A DNA stretch of 64,000 bases. Source: Chloroflexota bacterium. Lineage in GTDB: Bacteria; Chloroflexota; Limnocylindria; QHBO01. Made by a program: the position numbers and the translations under genes. Shown here one piece after another: positions 52,831 through 62,910 of the stretch; within the stretch, counting starts at the first letter, position 1, and the number at the start of each line of letters is the position of its first letter. Under the pieces are notes generated by a model. It was given only the letters and a program-made list of their open reading frames with translations. It did not search any database and was not told the DNA's origin. The stretch lies in assembly GCA_003243965.1 (NCBI GenBank), contig QHBO01000016.1, forward strand, positions 133,076-197,075, in the 5' to 3' direction.

Positions 52831-53440
52831 ATGCGACTGCCGCTCATCCCCCGGGAGGAGAAGTTCTACGACCTGTTCGTGCAGGACGTCTCCAACGTCC
52901 TCGCCGGCGCGCGGCTGCTCGAGCAGCTGTTCCGCAACTACGACCAGCGCGAGCGGCTCGCCAGCCTTCTGCGGGATACGGAGCACCGCGGCGACGAGAT
53001 CAGCCACGACATCGGTCATCGGCTGGAGTCGACCTTCGTCACTCCATTCGACCGAGAGGACATCCACGGCCTGATCAGCCGCCTCGACGACATCATCGAC
53101 CTGATCGAGGAGATCGCCGACACCTGCATCCTGTACGGCATCACCGAGCCGACCCCGGTGGCGGTCCAGCAGGCGCAGATCATTGTCCAGCAGTGCGAGC
53201 AGCTTCAGGCCGGGCTCGGCAAACTGCGCAGCTTCCGGCAGCTGGACAAATACTGGATCGAGATCCATCGGCTCGAAAACGAGGGCGACCGTATCGTGCG
53301 CAGCGCGATCGCGGAGCTCTTCAAACAGGACCAGAACCCGATCGACGTCATCAAGTGGAAGGACGTCTACGGCCTGCTGGAGGACACCATCGACGCCTGC
53401 GAGGACGCGGCCGACATCCTCGAGCGGATCGTCGTCAAGC

Positions 53441-53448
<8 letters not shown>
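52831..53448 (+). CDS. DUF47/PhoU-like phosphate transport regulator
   Basis: A 205-aa helical protein of the DUF47 (TIGR00153) group, which pairs with Pit transporters. Family pattern: IPREEKFYDLFVQDVSNVL, TEHRGDEISHDIGHRLESTFVTPFDREDIHGLISRLDDIIDLIE near residue 50, and KWKDVYGLLEDTIDACEDAADILE at the end. The metal-binding acidic residues are kept. ATG 52831 is in the standard place. It overlaps the Pit gene by 8 nt. Confidence 0.92.
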
Positions 53449-54454
<1,006 letters not shown>

Positions 54455-54899
54455 CACCGGCTGAGGAGCTCGGGCGGCCCGGGAGGCTGATCGACCGCTG
54501 ATTGCCCGCGATCACCCGCACCCTGAGCAGCCGGAGGGTGAAGTCGCCTTGGACGGGCCCCCAGCGGCGGACTCCCGCCTGCTGCGCACCAAGGCGGCTG
54601 AAGCCCGCCCGCACGGCATCCCCCCGGTTGTTTCGCGCGCTCGGCGGGAAGCAAGCAGCTAGAAGGCACCTGCAGCCGCCTTCCGAGATCTGGCTGCCCA
54701 CTCCACGGGAAGAAAGTCGGACGGTTTCCGCCCGCCCGACCCCGCTCCAGCGCTGAGAAAAGGGGCCGGGGCCTCTTTACATGTTGTTGAGGAACCGATG
54801 ACGGCGTGTTATCCGCCACGCCACAGGATGCGAGCGTGCCGCGATCTCCGCGGGCGCACAAGAACTCATCTCAATCATCAAGTCCACGTGAGGAACAAG
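54455..54899 (+). other. 445-bp gap with inverted repeat before pstS
   Basis: No gene is recognised. AAGGCGGCT (54592-54600) and AGCCGCCTT (54674-54682) form a perfect 9-bp inverted repeat around 73 bp. A GC-rich near-palindrome (AGGGGCCGGGGCCTCT, about 54761-54776) flanked by A- and T-runs could end transcription. The last ~100 bp should hold the pstS promoter; no clear Pho box was found. Confidence 0.45.
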
Positions 54900-55814
54900 T
54901 TGACCAAGTCACATTCCACTCTCTCCGCGCTGACGCTGACCGCAGCGGCGAGCCTGCTGCTGGCGGCGTGCTCGGGCGGCGCGGGCGCATCAGGCTCAGC
55001 TTCCGGCTCGTCATCGGGTTCCGCCGCAGCCGGCGGCGTCACCTGCGCCAGCGGGAGCATCACGGCCGTCGGCTCGACCGCGCTTCAGCCGCTCATCGAG
55101 CAGGCAGCCAAGCAATACCAGGATGCGTGCAGCGGCGCCACGGTCAACGTCCAGGGTGGCGGCTCAGGAACGGGCCTTAGCCAGGTCCTGAGCGGCGGCG
55201 CCAACATCGGTAACTCGGACATCTTCGCCGAGGAGAAGCTCAAGCCGGCGGACGCCACGCAGCTCGTCGACCACAAGGTCGTGAAGCAGGGCTGGGTGAT
55301 GGTCGTCAATCCGAGCGTCACGGGTGTGACCAACCTGACCAAGGACCAGGCCACGCAGATCTGGACCGGCAAGATCACCAACTGGAAGGACGTCGGCGGC
55401 TCGGACGCCCCGATCGTGCTCGTCATCCGGCCGGAGTCGTCCGGGACGCGTGCCACCTTCAAGAAGCTGATCCTTGGCGGCGCCACCGAGGCCTCCGGCA
55501 AGGCACTCACCGAGGACTCCAACGGGGCCGTCACCAAGGCAGTCGAGTCCACCCCCGGCGCGACCAGCATCATCGGCTTCGCGTACTTCCAGCAGAACAA
55601 GCAGAGCCTCACCGGGTTGCAGCTGGATGGCGTGGAGGCCACGGTCAAGAACATGGCCGATGGGAGCTACAAGCTGGCCGCCTTCGGGCACATGTACACC
55701 AAGGGACAGCCGAGCGGAGTGGCCAAGGCGTTTCTGGACTACATGCTCTCCGACCCGATCCAGAAGACGCTCGTCCCCAAGCTGTTCTACGCGCCGGTCC
55801 AGCCGGGTTCCTGA
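54900..55814 (+). CDS. pstS: phosphate ABC transporter substrate-binding lipoprotein
   Basis: A 304-aa lipoprotein that binds phosphate outside the membrane. The lipobox is LLLAAC after a short hydrophobic signal; a Gly/Ser-rich linker follows. The phosphate-binding PstS segments are present: GSTALQPLIEQAAKQY, VQGGGSGTGLSQVLSG, VVNPSVTGVTNLTKDQATQIWTGKITNW and RPESSGTRATFKKLIL. TTG 54900 has GAGGAA 5-6 nt upstream and gives a normal signal; GTG 54888 is an alternative. First gene of pstSCAB-phoU-phoB-phoR. Confidence 0.93.
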   Translation: MTKSHSTLSALTLTAAASLLLAACSGGAGASGSASGSSSGSAAAGGVTCASGSITAVGSTALQPLIEQAAKQYQDACSGATVNVQGGGSGTGLSQVLSGGANIGNSDIFAEEKLKPADATQLVDHKVVKQGWVMVVNPSVTGVTNLTKDQATQIWTGKITNWKDVGGSDAPIVLVIRPESSGTRATFKKLILGGATEASGKALTEDSNGAVTKAVESTPGATSIIGFAYFQQNKQSLTGLQLDGVEATVKNMADGSYKLAAFGHMYTKGQPSGVAKAFLDYMLSDPIQKTLVPKLFYAPVQPGS

Positions 55815-55886
55815 GGAGGGCAACCGCGCAGCGCGCGGTTGTGCCACCATCTGACCGATGGGGCTCTCCACAGGCCGGCATTCCCG

Positions 55887-56816
55887 ATGAGCACCAGCAC
55901 CTTGACCGCGGCGTCCCGACTCCTGGGACGGCCGCGGTTCCTCGATCGCCTCGACCTGCCACGACGGCTGGTCACCGCCGCGGCAGGATCGATGGTCCTG
56001 ATCGTGACCCTGATGCTCGGCTTCGTCGCCTGGAACGGCATCCAGATCTTCCTCACTCCGGGGTCGAACGCCGGCTCCGTCTTCTCCACCGCCTGGCAGC
56101 CCCTGGCCAACCCGGCCAGCTTTGGCCTCCTGCCGTTCGTGACGGGAACCCTGGCCGTGACCATGCTGGCGGTGGCCATCTCGACTCCCCTGTCCGTGGG
56201 CCTCGCCCTCTTCCTCGCCGAGGTGGCGCCGGTCTGGGCGCGCGCGGTGGTGCAGCCGGCACTCGAGATCTTCGTGGGCATCCCGAGCGTGGTGTACGGC
56301 TGGCTGGGCATCACCATCCTGGTCCCCTGGCTGCGCGAGAATTTCAGCGGCGTCGGGTTCACGGTCGGATTCAGCTGGCTGGCCGGATCGCTGGTGCTGA
56401 CGGTCATGATCCTGCCGACCATCACCAGCATCGCCTATGACGCGTTTCGAGCCGTGCCAGGCGACCTGCGCGCCGCCTCCCTGGCGCTGGGCACCACCCG
56501 CTGGCAGACGATCCGCCACGTCCTGCTGCCGGCCAGCGCGGCCGGCGTGCTGACCGCGGTGATCCTGGGCATGACCCGCGCTGCGGGCGAGGCGCTGGCG
56601 GTGCAGATGGTGATCGGCAATCGCCCCACCATGCCGACCGGCCTCACCCAGCCGCTCTCCACGCTCACCAGCCAGATCACCCTCGACATGGGCAACACGG
56701 TTGCCGGCGAGCCGTGGAACCAGGCGCTGTGGACCATGAGCCTGGTGCTGCTGTTGATCGCCGTCGGGTTCGTGCTGCTCGTGCGCTGGCTGAACGGCCG
56801 GCGGCAGACGTTCTGA
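55887..56816 (+). CDS. pstC: phosphate ABC transporter permease
   Basis: A 309-aa permease with six helices. The EAA-type loop appears as DAFRAVPGDLRAASLALGTTRWQTIRHVLLP near residue 195, and GIPSVVYGWLGI is the usual PstC segment. It pairs with PstA. ATG 55887; its stop overlaps the pstA start (TGATG). Confidence 0.94.
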   Translation: MSTSTLTAASRLLGRPRFLDRLDLPRRLVTAAAGSMVLIVTLMLGFVAWNGIQIFLTPGSNAGSVFSTAWQPLANPASFGLLPFVTGTLAVTMLAVAISTPLSVGLALFLAEVAPVWARAVVQPALEIFVGIPSVVYGWLGITILVPWLRENFSGVGFTVGFSWLAGSLVLTVMILPTITSIAYDAFRAVPGDLRAASLALGTTRWQTIRHVLLPASAAGVLTAVILGMTRAAGEALAVQMVIGNRPTMPTGLTQPLSTLTSQITLDMGNTVAGEPWNQALWTMSLVLLLIAVGFVLLVRWLNGRRQTF

Positions 56817-57703
56817 TGCGACGCGTACTGGTCGCCGACCGGGTGGCGACCGCCACCCTGTGGGCCATCGCGCTCGCGGCCCTGCTGCTGCTGGCCGCCA
56901 TGATCGTCCATCTGGTGTGGGCCGCCGTCGGGACGCTGTCGGCATCCTTCGTGCTCGGCGATCCGGAGTTCCTCGGCCTCGGCGGGGTGGGGCCGGTCCT
57001 GTGGAACTCGTTCTACATGCTCTTCCTGACCGCGCTGATCACCGTTCCGGCGGGCATCGCCGCGGGGATCTACATGGCCGAGTATGCGGCCGAAGGGCGC
57101 CTCACCAGCGCCATCCGCTTCGCGCAGGAGGCGATCAGCTCCATCCCGTCGATCGTGGTCGGCCTGTTCGGCCTGGTGGCATTCGTCAATCTCACCGGCT
57201 GGGGCTTCAGCGCGCTGGCGGGATCGCTCGCCCTGTCGGTCTTCAACCTGCCGCTGATGGCGCGCCTCACCGAGCAGGCGCTGCGGGCCGTGCCCGCCGA
57301 CGAGCGGTATGCCAGCCTCGCGCTGGGGAGCACCAAGTGGCAGATGATCCGCCACGTGGTGGTCCCTCTCGCGATTCCGGGGATCGTGACCGGCATCATC
57401 CTCACCGCCGGCCGCATATTCGGCGAGGCCGCGGCGCTCCTCTTCACCGCCGGGCTCACCACGCCGAGCAACTATCACTTCGAGAACCTGAACGTACTTG
57501 ACCCGAAATCGCCATGGAGCCCGTTCCGGCCCGCGACGACACTGGCCGTGTACATCTGGAAGGTCCAGTCCGAGGGGCTCGGGAGCAGCGTCAAGCAGAT
57601 CGCGGATGGCGCATCGGCCCTGCTGCTACTCTGCGTCCTCGGCTTCAACGTGGGGGCGCGGATGATCAGCCGCGTACTCGTCTACCGCATCACGAGAGCC
57701 TGA
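56816..57703 (+). CDS. pstA: phosphate ABC transporter permease
   Basis: A 295-aa permease. The PstA segment [14 protein letters not shown] lies near residue 105 and the EAA-like loop [38 protein letters not shown] near residue 155. [23 protein letters not shown] is the outside loop before the last helices. It starts on the pstC stop; pstB follows 1 bp later. Confidence 0.94.
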   Translation: MRRVLVADRVATATLWAIALAALLLLAAMIVHLVWAAVGTLSASFVLGDPEFLGLGGVGPVLWNSFYMLFLTALITVPAGIAAGIYMAEYAAEGRLTSAIRFAQEAISSIPSIVVGLFGLVAFVNLTGWGFSALAGSLALSVFNLPLMARLTEQALRAVPADERYASLALGSTKWQMIRHVVVPLAIPGIVTGIILTAGRIFGEAAALLFTAGLTTPSNYHFENLNVLDPKSPWSPFRPATTLAVYIWKVQSEGLGSSVKQIADGASALLLLCVLGFNVGARMISRVLVYRITRA

Positions 57704-57704
57704 C

Positions 57705-58589
57705 ATGACCGCCGATCTCGGGGGTGTGGCCGCCCCGCTCAAGGCCAGTGGATCCAGGTCCTCGCTCGGCCAGCTGGCCGCCGCCCGTCGCGCCACCCTC
57801 GCCGAGGACGAAGCGCTCGTCACCAAGATGGAGGCGACCAGCCTCAATGTGAGCTACGCGGGACGCACCGTGGTGCGCGACGTGAGCTTTCCGGTGATCT
57901 CCAACCAGGTGACCGCCATCATCGGTCCATCCGGCTCCGGCAAGAGCTCGGTGCTCCGCTGCTTCAATCGGATGAACGAGCTGATCCCCAAGGCCGTGGT
58001 GAGCGGCAGCGTGCGGCTCGACGACGAGGACATCTACGCGTCGGGTGTCCAGGTGGTCGAGGTGCGGCGGCGAGTCGGACTCGTCTTCCAGCGACCCAAT
58101 CCGTTCCCGATGTCGATCTACGAGAACGTGGCCTACGGACCGCGACGGCTGGGCGAGCGCAATCGAGCCCGGCTGGACGAGATCGTGGAGCGCAGCATCC
58201 GGCAGGCGGCGCTGTGGGAGGAGGTCAGCGACGACCTGCGGCGCAAGTCCGGCCTGGCGCTCTCGGGCGGCCAGCAGCAGCGGCTGTGCATCGCGCGCGT
58301 GCTGGCCACCGAACCCGAGGTGATCCTGATGGACGAGCCCGCATCGGCCCTCGACCCAATCGCCACGCTGCAGATCGAGGAGCTGATGCGCGAGCTGATC
58401 GAGAAGTACACGATCGTGATCGTCACCCACAACATGCAGGAGGCGGCGCGCGCCTCGGACCACACCGTCTTCATGAGCATGGGCACCGACCGGGCGGGGT
58501 ATCTCGTTGAACGCGGCCCGACGCGCCAGCTGTTCAGCATGCCGACCCATAAGCTCACCGAGGATTACATCACCGGGAGGTTCGGCTGA
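57705..58589 (+). CDS. pstB: phosphate ABC transporter ATP-binding protein
   Basis: A 294-aa ATPase. Walker [21 protein letters not shown] (the FNRMN after the P-loop is typical of PstB) near residue 74, Q-loop [19 protein letters not shown], signature [16 protein letters not shown], Walker [14 protein letters not shown] and H-loop [12 protein letters not shown]. The N-terminal ~40 residues are an extra basic/Ala-rich extension. Stop and phoU start overlap (TGATG). Confidence 0.95.
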   Translation: MTADLGGVAAPLKASGSRSSLGQLAAARRATLAEDEALVTKMEATSLNVSYAGRTVVRDVSFPVISNQVTAIIGPSGSGKSSVLRCFNRMNELIPKAVVSGSVRLDDEDIYASGVQVVEVRRRVGLVFQRPNPFPMSIYENVAYGPRRLGERNRARLDEIVERSIRQAALWEEVSDDLRRKSGLALSGGQQQRLCIARVLATEPEVILMDEPASALDPIATLQIEELMRELIEKYTIVIVTHNMQEAARASDHTVFMSMGTDRAGYLVERGPTRQLFSMPTHKLTEDYITGRFG

Positions 58590-59320
58590 TGGCGGTCGAG
58601 CGGCCGCGGGGCGGCGGCGATCCCGATGATTTGGGCGACCCCGCCGCGGCGCGTGGTCATCGGTCATTGCGGGCGACCTTCGACGAGGAGATCGAGGCGC
58701 TGCGCGACGACGTCCTCCGTCTCGGAGCGCGCGTCGAGGATGCGCTGGCGCGCGCCGCACGGGCCCTGACCGAGCGCGACGTGGATCTCGCCGACGCGGT
58801 CCGCTGGGACGACGAGGGAACCAACGAGCTGCAGCGACGGATCAACGCCGAGATCACCACCATGATCGCCACGCAGCAGCCGATGGCGCGTGACGTCCGG
58901 ATCGTCTTGGGGCTGCACCATGCCGCCGCCGAGCTGGAGCGCATGGGCGACTACGCGGTAAACATCGCCAAGCTCGCCCAGCAGATGGCCGGCGAGGCGG
59001 AGACGCCCGTCTTCCCGCAGATCACGCAGATGGCGCGCGTCTGCCGCGAGCAGCTGCACGCCGCCATGCGCGCGCTGGTCGACGTCTCCGAGGAGGCGGC
59101 GCGCGCCGTGTGCGAGCGCGACGACGAGCTCGATCACCTGTACAACGAGGTCTACGAGGCGGCGATGCGCTTCATGGAGCAGCATCCCGACCGGGTCCGC
59201 CAGGCCACGCACATGCTCTTCGCCGCGCACCATCTCGAGCGCCTCGGCGATCGGGTGACGAACATCGGAGAGGACGTCGTGTACCTGGCAACCGGCCGCG
59301 TCGAGGATCTCAACCCATAG
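58589..59320 (+). CDS. phoU: phosphate signalling regulator
   Basis: A 243-aa PhoU with two three-helix repeats. The metal-binding ExxxD motifs appear in the first (EGTNELQRRINAEI, HHAAAELERMGDYAVNIAKLA) and second repeat (ERDDELDHLYNEVYEA, HHLERLGDRVTNIGEDVVYL). It links Pst transport state to the PhoR kinase. The N-terminal ~28 residues are extra and disordered-looking. Confidence 0.94.
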   Translation: MAVERPRGGGDPDDLGDPAAARGHRSLRATFDEEIEALRDDVLRLGARVEDALARAARALTERDVDLADAVRWDDEGTNELQRRINAEITTMIATQQPMARDVRIVLGLHHAAAELERMGDYAVNIAKLAQQMAGEAETPVFPQITQMARVCREQLHAAMRALVDVSEEAARAVCERDDELDHLYNEVYEAAMRFMEQHPDRVRQATHMLFAAHHLERLGDRVTNIGEDVVYLATGRVEDLNP

Positions 59321-59335
59321 CGCGGACGGGCTGAC

Positions 59336-60037
59336 GTGCGACGACGCATCCTGGTCGTCGAGGACGATCGGACCCTCAGGCAGGCGCTTGCCTTCAACCT
59401 CGGCCGCGAGGGCTACGAGGTACTGTCAGCAACCGATGGCCAGATGGCGCTCGACACCGCCCGGAACCAGCGGCTGGACCTCATCCTCCTCGACGTGATG
59501 CTGCCCGGCATGAGCGGCGTCGAGGTGCTGCGCGTCCTGCGCCGGGACGGGATCGGTACCCCGGTGATCATCGTCTCGGCGAAGGCCGATGAGATCGATC
59601 GGGTCGTCGGCCTCAAGGTGGGGGCCGACGATTACGTCACCAAGCCCTTCAGTCGTCCCGAGCTGCTGGCACGCATCGAGGCGATCCTGCGTCGCAACGC
59701 CCAGGCGGCGGCCGACCCGACGCAACCAGAGGACCGCGTGGAGGTCGGGGCGATCGCCATCGACCGCGGCCGCCGAGAGGTGGAGCTGGGCGGCGTCCCG
59801 ATCCATCTGACCGCCAAGGAGTTCGACCTGCTTGCCCTGCTGGCCAGTCACCCGGGGCGCATCTACACCCGCGAGCAGATCCTGGAACGCGTCTGGGGGT
59901 GGGATTACGCCGGGGAGAGCCGCACCGTCGACGTCCACATCAGCTGGCTGCGGGCCAAGCTGCGCGACAGCGGCAGCCACGACTACTTCCGCACCGTGCG
60001 GGGCATCGGCTACGCATTCTCGCCCCCGACCGGCTGA
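59336..60037 (+). CDS. phoB: phosphate regulon response regulator
   Basis: A 233-aa OmpR/PhoB-type regulator. Receiver domain: ILVVEDDRTLRQAL with the acidic pair, the phosphoacceptor Asp in LDLILLDVMLPGMSG near residue 54, and the Lys in VTKPFSRPELLARI. C-terminal winged helix: LTAKEFDLLALLASHPGRIYTREQILERVWG and RTVDVHISWLRAKL. GTG start 59336; stop overlaps phoR (TGATG). Confidence 0.93.
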   Translation: MRRRILVVEDDRTLRQALAFNLGREGYEVLSATDGQMALDTARNQRLDLILLDVMLPGMSGVEVLRVLRRDGIGTPVIIVSAKADEIDRVVGLKVGADDYVTKPFSRPELLARIEAILRRNAQAAADPTQPEDRVEVGAIAIDRGRREVELGGVPIHLTAKEFDLLALLASHPGRIYTREQILERVWGWDYAGESRTVDVHISWLRAKLRDSGSHDYFRTVRGIGYAFSPPTG

Positions 60038-61224
60038 TGGCTCATCTGCCGCGCGGCCTCAGCCCGAGAAGCCTGCTGCGAGGCAGGCGGGAGGCATCGG
60101 CGTCCGAGGCGACCCCGAGACGCGACCCCGCCGCAGGCGACGAGCCGGAGGTCGCGAGCCGCGCGGCGTTTGAGGCGTACCTGTCGCTGACCGTGGAGGA
60201 CGTCCCGATCGTGCTCGACGATCGGCTGCGCATCGTGCGGGCCGGCGCCGGGGCAGCGCGCCTCGCGCAACGCACCACCGCGGAGCTGACGGGGATGACC
60301 CTGATTGCGGCCTTTGGCTCGGTCGCGCTGGACGCCCTCGGTCGAGAGGCCCGCGAGCATGGGCAGCCGGTGTCCGGGGAGATCCAGCTCGGCCAGTTGG
60401 GGAGCCGTACGTTCCGGGTCGAGCTGCTGCCGACCCACGTCGGAGGGCTGCTCATCCTGCTGCACGATGTGACCGCCATGCGGCGCATGGAGCGCATCCG
60501 CCGGGACTTCGTGGCGAACATCAGTCACGAGCTGCGCACCCCGCTCTCCTCGATCAAGCTGATCGCCGAGACGCTGTCCAGCGGCGCGGTCGAGGACGAG
60601 GTGACCGCCCGCGACTTTGCCGAGCAGATCCAGCGAGAGGTCGACCACCTCGCGCAGCTGGTCGACGAGCTGCTCGAGCTGTCGATGATCGAGTCCGGCG
60701 AGCTGAAGCTGGCCGTCGAACCGGTCGATCCCCAGCGGGCGCTGGAGGCAGTCCGCGACCGCATGCGCGCTGTCGCCGAGCGGCGTCGCATCAGCCTCCG
60801 AATCCTCCCGGCGCCGGCGCTCGAGGTCGAGCAGTACGCCGCCGCGGATCCCTCGCGGCTGAGCCAGGCGCTGGTCAACCTGGTGCACAACGCGATCAAG
60901 TTCAGCCGCCCCGGCGGCGAGGTCCGGCTCGAGTGGCAACCGCGCCCCGGCGCGGTGCGGTTCGTGGTCGCCGACGACGGGGTCGGGATCCCCGCCAGCC
61001 ACCTGCCGCGGATCTTCGAGCGCTTCTACAAGGTCGATCGGTCGCGCATCAGAGAGGAAGAGGCGGAGAGCGAGCCGCAGCCGGGAGGCGTGAGGACCGG
61101 CAGCGCCGGGCTCGGGCTGGCGATCGTGCGCCACCTGGCGGAAGCCCATGGCGGTGCGGCGGGAGCGGAAAGCGAGGAGGGGATCGGGTCGCGGTTCTGG
61201 CTGGAGCTGCCGGCGAGCAGCTGA
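60037..61224 (+). CDS. phoR: phosphate regulon-type sensor histidine kinase without membrane helices
   Basis: A 395-aa kinase. PAS-like domain (~46-140: VPIVLDDRLRIVRAGAGAARL), HisKA with the phosphoacceptor FVANISHELRTPLSSIKLIAETLSS near residue 163, and the HATPase domain (N-box LVNLVHNAIKFS, G1 VADDGVGIP, F-box IFERFYKVD, G2 GSAGLGLAIV). No hydrophobic membrane segment is present, unlike E. coli PhoR, so it is likely soluble or recruited through PhoU/Pst. An insertion of ~15 residues (IREEEAESEPQPGGV) lies in the ATP lid. It ends the operon. Confidence 0.88.
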   Translation: MAHLPRGLSPRSLLRGRREASASEATPRRDPAAGDEPEVASRAAFEAYLSLTVEDVPIVLDDRLRIVRAGAGAARLAQRTTAELTGMTLIAAFGSVALDALGREAREHGQPVSGEIQLGQLGSRTFRVELLPTHVGGLLILLHDVTAMRRMERIRRDFVANISHELRTPLSSIKLIAETLSSGAVEDEVTARDFAEQIQREVDHLAQLVDELLELSMIESGELKLAVEPVDPQRALEAVRDRMRAVAERRRISLRILPAPALEVEQYAAADPSRLSQALVNLVHNAIKFSRPGGEVRLEWQPRPGAVRFVVADDGVGIPASHLPRIFERFYKVDRSRIREEEAESEPQPGGVRTGSAGLGLAIVRHLAEAHGGAAGAESEEGIGSRFWLELPASS

Positions 61225-61235
61225 CCCGGCCGGCC

Positions 61236-61260
61236 AAGACAAGACAGACAAGACAAGACG
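61236..61260 (+). repeat. short AAGAC tandem repeat
   Basis: AAGACAAGAC is followed by AG and then ACAAGACAAGAC: an array of AAGAC-type pentamers between phoR and the small gene at 61276, directly before its AAAGGAG site. Confidence 0.6.
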
Positions 61261-61275
61261 GAAAGGAGCGCAAGG

Positions 61276-61482
61276 GTGGCCAAGGGCAAGAAGGCGAAGC
61301 GGGCGAGCGGTCCTGCCGAGCTGCTCGTGATCGAAGCGGAGCAGTATCCGGTCGCGGTGATCGTCGAGCTCTGGCACAAGGGATCGGGGGGAAAGCGGGA
61401 GTTCCTCGACAGCCGCCGATACGAGGCCAAGGAGCCCGATTCGGCAGACGACGAGCCTGCGCGCCTGGCTCCAGTCCCCTGA
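61276..61482 (+). CDS. small hypothetical protein, 68 aa
   Basis: A basic-then-acidic protein: GKKAKRASG at the start, a hydrophobic strand-like ELLVIEAEQYPVAVIVELW in the middle and an Asp/Glu/Pro-rich end. GTG start with AAAGGAG 8 nt upstream. It follows phoR by 51 bp. No family is recognised. Confidence 0.55.
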   Translation: MAKGKKAKRASGPAELLVIEAEQYPVAVIVELWHKGSGGKREFLDSRRYEAKEPDSADDEPARLAPVP

Positions 61483-61513
61483 TCGCTGCGGCTCGGGCAC
61501 TGCCCCCCAGCGA

Positions 61514-62251
61514 TCAATCGATGGCGGTCTCCACCAGCAGTGCCTCCGCGCCGCCCTCGCCGGCGGTCAGCGCCGCGCTCGTCTCGCCCCGGATCTTGGC
61601 CGCACCCGCCTCCGCCAGTGGTCCCGCACTTCCGACATGCACCGACCCGTGAACCACGAACAGGTAGCCACCGAACCCCGCACGGAACCGATGCGTCACG
61701 CTCGCACCGGGGTCGAGCAGGGTGGCGTGCACGGCCGCATCCTGGTGAACCGTGACGGCACCCTCGGAAATCGGGGCGTCGGGGCCGCCGAAGCCGGGAG
61801 CCGGAACCAGGACGGGCAGCAGGCGGTTGCGTCGCTCCGCCTCGCTGAACGAGCGCTGTTCGACCGAGGGCGGCAGCCCTCGCTGCGCCGGCATGATCCA
61901 CATCTGGATGAAGCGCATCGGCTCGGTGGCGGAGCCGTTCTGCTCGGAGTGCATCATCCCCGAGCCCAGGGTCGCGCGCTGCACCGAGCCGGGAAACAGG
62001 ATGCCGCCGTTGCCCATCGAGTCCGCGTGGCGGAAGGTGCCCTCAGCCACGTAGGTGATGCCCTCGATGTCCCGATGCGGATGCATCGGCCAGATCGCAC
62101 CGGGGATCAGCCGGTCGTCGTTGAAGACCCGCAGGGCGCCGAACTCGGTATTCGCCGCGTCGAAGTATCGGTCGAAGCTGAAGTGCCAGTTCGCGCTGAA
62201 CCAGCCACCGTCGGCGTGGAACAGCGACTCCGGCGGACGCAGCTCGATCAT
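61514..62251 (-). CDS. pirin family protein
   Basis: A 245-aa bicupin of the pirin/YhhW group, some of which are quercetin 2,3-dioxygenases. The N-terminal cupin has the metal motif HPHRDIEGITYVAEG near residue 57, then HADSMGNGGILFPGSVQRATLGSGMMHSEQN with the second His and Glu. The C-terminal cupin is degenerate as usual. Convergent with the small gene at 61276. Redox or regulatory role unknown. Confidence 0.9.
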   Translation of the reverse strand: MIELRPPESLFHADGGWFSANWHFSFDRYFDAANTEFGALRVFNDDRLIPGAIWPMHPHRDIEGITYVAEGTFRHADSMGNGGILFPGSVQRATLGSGMMHSEQNGSATEPMRFIQMWIMPAQRGLPPSVEQRSFSEAERRNRLLPVLVPAPGFGGPDAPISEGAVTVHQDAAVHATLLDPGASVTHRFRAGFGGYLFVVHGSVHVGSAGPLAEAGAAKIRGETSAALTAGEGGAEALLVETAID

Positions 62252-62284
62252 CGGGCGTTCACCGGCTGCGCGGCCTTCCCTCGC

Positions 62285-62830
62285 TCAGGCTGCACCAGAG
62301 GCGGACTGCTCGACCTGCACCGCGGCGAGCTCGACTTCGACCTTGATCTCCTTGCTCACCAGCCAGCCGCCCTGCTCCAACGCGACGTTCCAGGTCAGGC
62401 CAAAGTCGTCACGGTTGATGGTCGCCGTCGCGCTGAAGCCGGCGCGGCGTCCCCCCTGCGGGTTCGGCACCACGCCCTCGAGCCGAGTGTCGAGCGTCAC
62501 CGGCCGCGTGACGTCGCGGATGGTGAGATCGCCGCGGAGCCGGAACCGGCCGCGCCCCGCCGGCTCGATGGCCGTGCTCCGGAAGGTGATCCGCGGATAG
62601 CGGTCGGCCTCCAGGAAGTCGGCCGATCGGAGGTGGCTGTCACGCGCCGCGGAACCGGTGTCGACGGAGGCGGTGTCCAGCTGCACCTCGACGCGCGACC
62701 GCGTCGGGTCCTGCTCGTCGAACTCGAGGCTGCCGTCGGCGAGGGCCAGCCAGCCGCGTACAGTGGTGATCATCATGTGCTTGGTCGCAAAGCCGATCCT
62801 CGAGCGGGCCGGATCGATCTTCCAGGTCAT
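62285..62830 (-). CDS. YceI family protein
   Basis: A 181-aa YceI/lipocalin-like protein that in the family binds polyisoprenoids. MTWKIDPARSRIGFATKHMMITTVRG, then DSHLRSADFLEADRYPRITFRS and LTIRDVTRPVTLDTRLEG match well. No signal peptide is seen, so it is a cytosolic form. ATG 62830 has GGAGA 8-10 nt upstream; the open frame to 62962 is rejected. Divergent from the MarR gene, which likely controls it. Confidence 0.92.
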   Translation of the reverse strand: MTWKIDPARSRIGFATKHMMITTVRGWLALADGSLEFDEQDPTRSRVEVQLDTASVDTGSAARDSHLRSADFLEADRYPRITFRSTAIEPAGRGRFRLRGDLTIRDVTRPVTLDTRLEGVVPNPQGGRRAGFSATATINRDDFGLTWNVALEQGGWLVSKEIKVEVELAAVQVEQSASGAA

Positions 62831-62871
62831 GGTCGTGAGTCTCCGGAAACGCCCAGTGGCGTGGTGTATGA

Positions 62872-62910
62872 TTGACTTCGCAACTATACCACGAATATTT
62901 GACGATGCAA
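62872..62910 (+). promoter_or_regulatory. divergent promoters with TTGACNNNGCAA direct repeats between yceI-like and marR-like genes
   Basis: TTGACTTCGCAA (62872-62883) and TTGACGATGCAA (62899-62910) are direct repeats 27 bp apart. The first carries a TTGACT -35 for the MarR gene (A/T-rich -10 at about 62894-62900). The second overlaps the MarR start codon and carries, on the other strand, TTGCAT, spaced 16 bp from TATAGT (62883-62888) for the YceI gene. A repressor on these repeats would block both. Confidence 0.55.

Noticed and set aside
54690-54740. GGAAGAAAGTCGGAC stretch resembling the RNase P RNA 5' conserved region
   Set aside because: Only a short resemblance to GGAAAGUCCGGGC; the required downstream RNA would run into the pstS gene and no matching 3' part was seen.
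54860-54890. TCATC repeats before pstS as a Pho box
   Set aside because: The two TCATC units are 9 bp apart, not the ~11-bp direct-repeat period of known Pho boxes, and no third unit is present.
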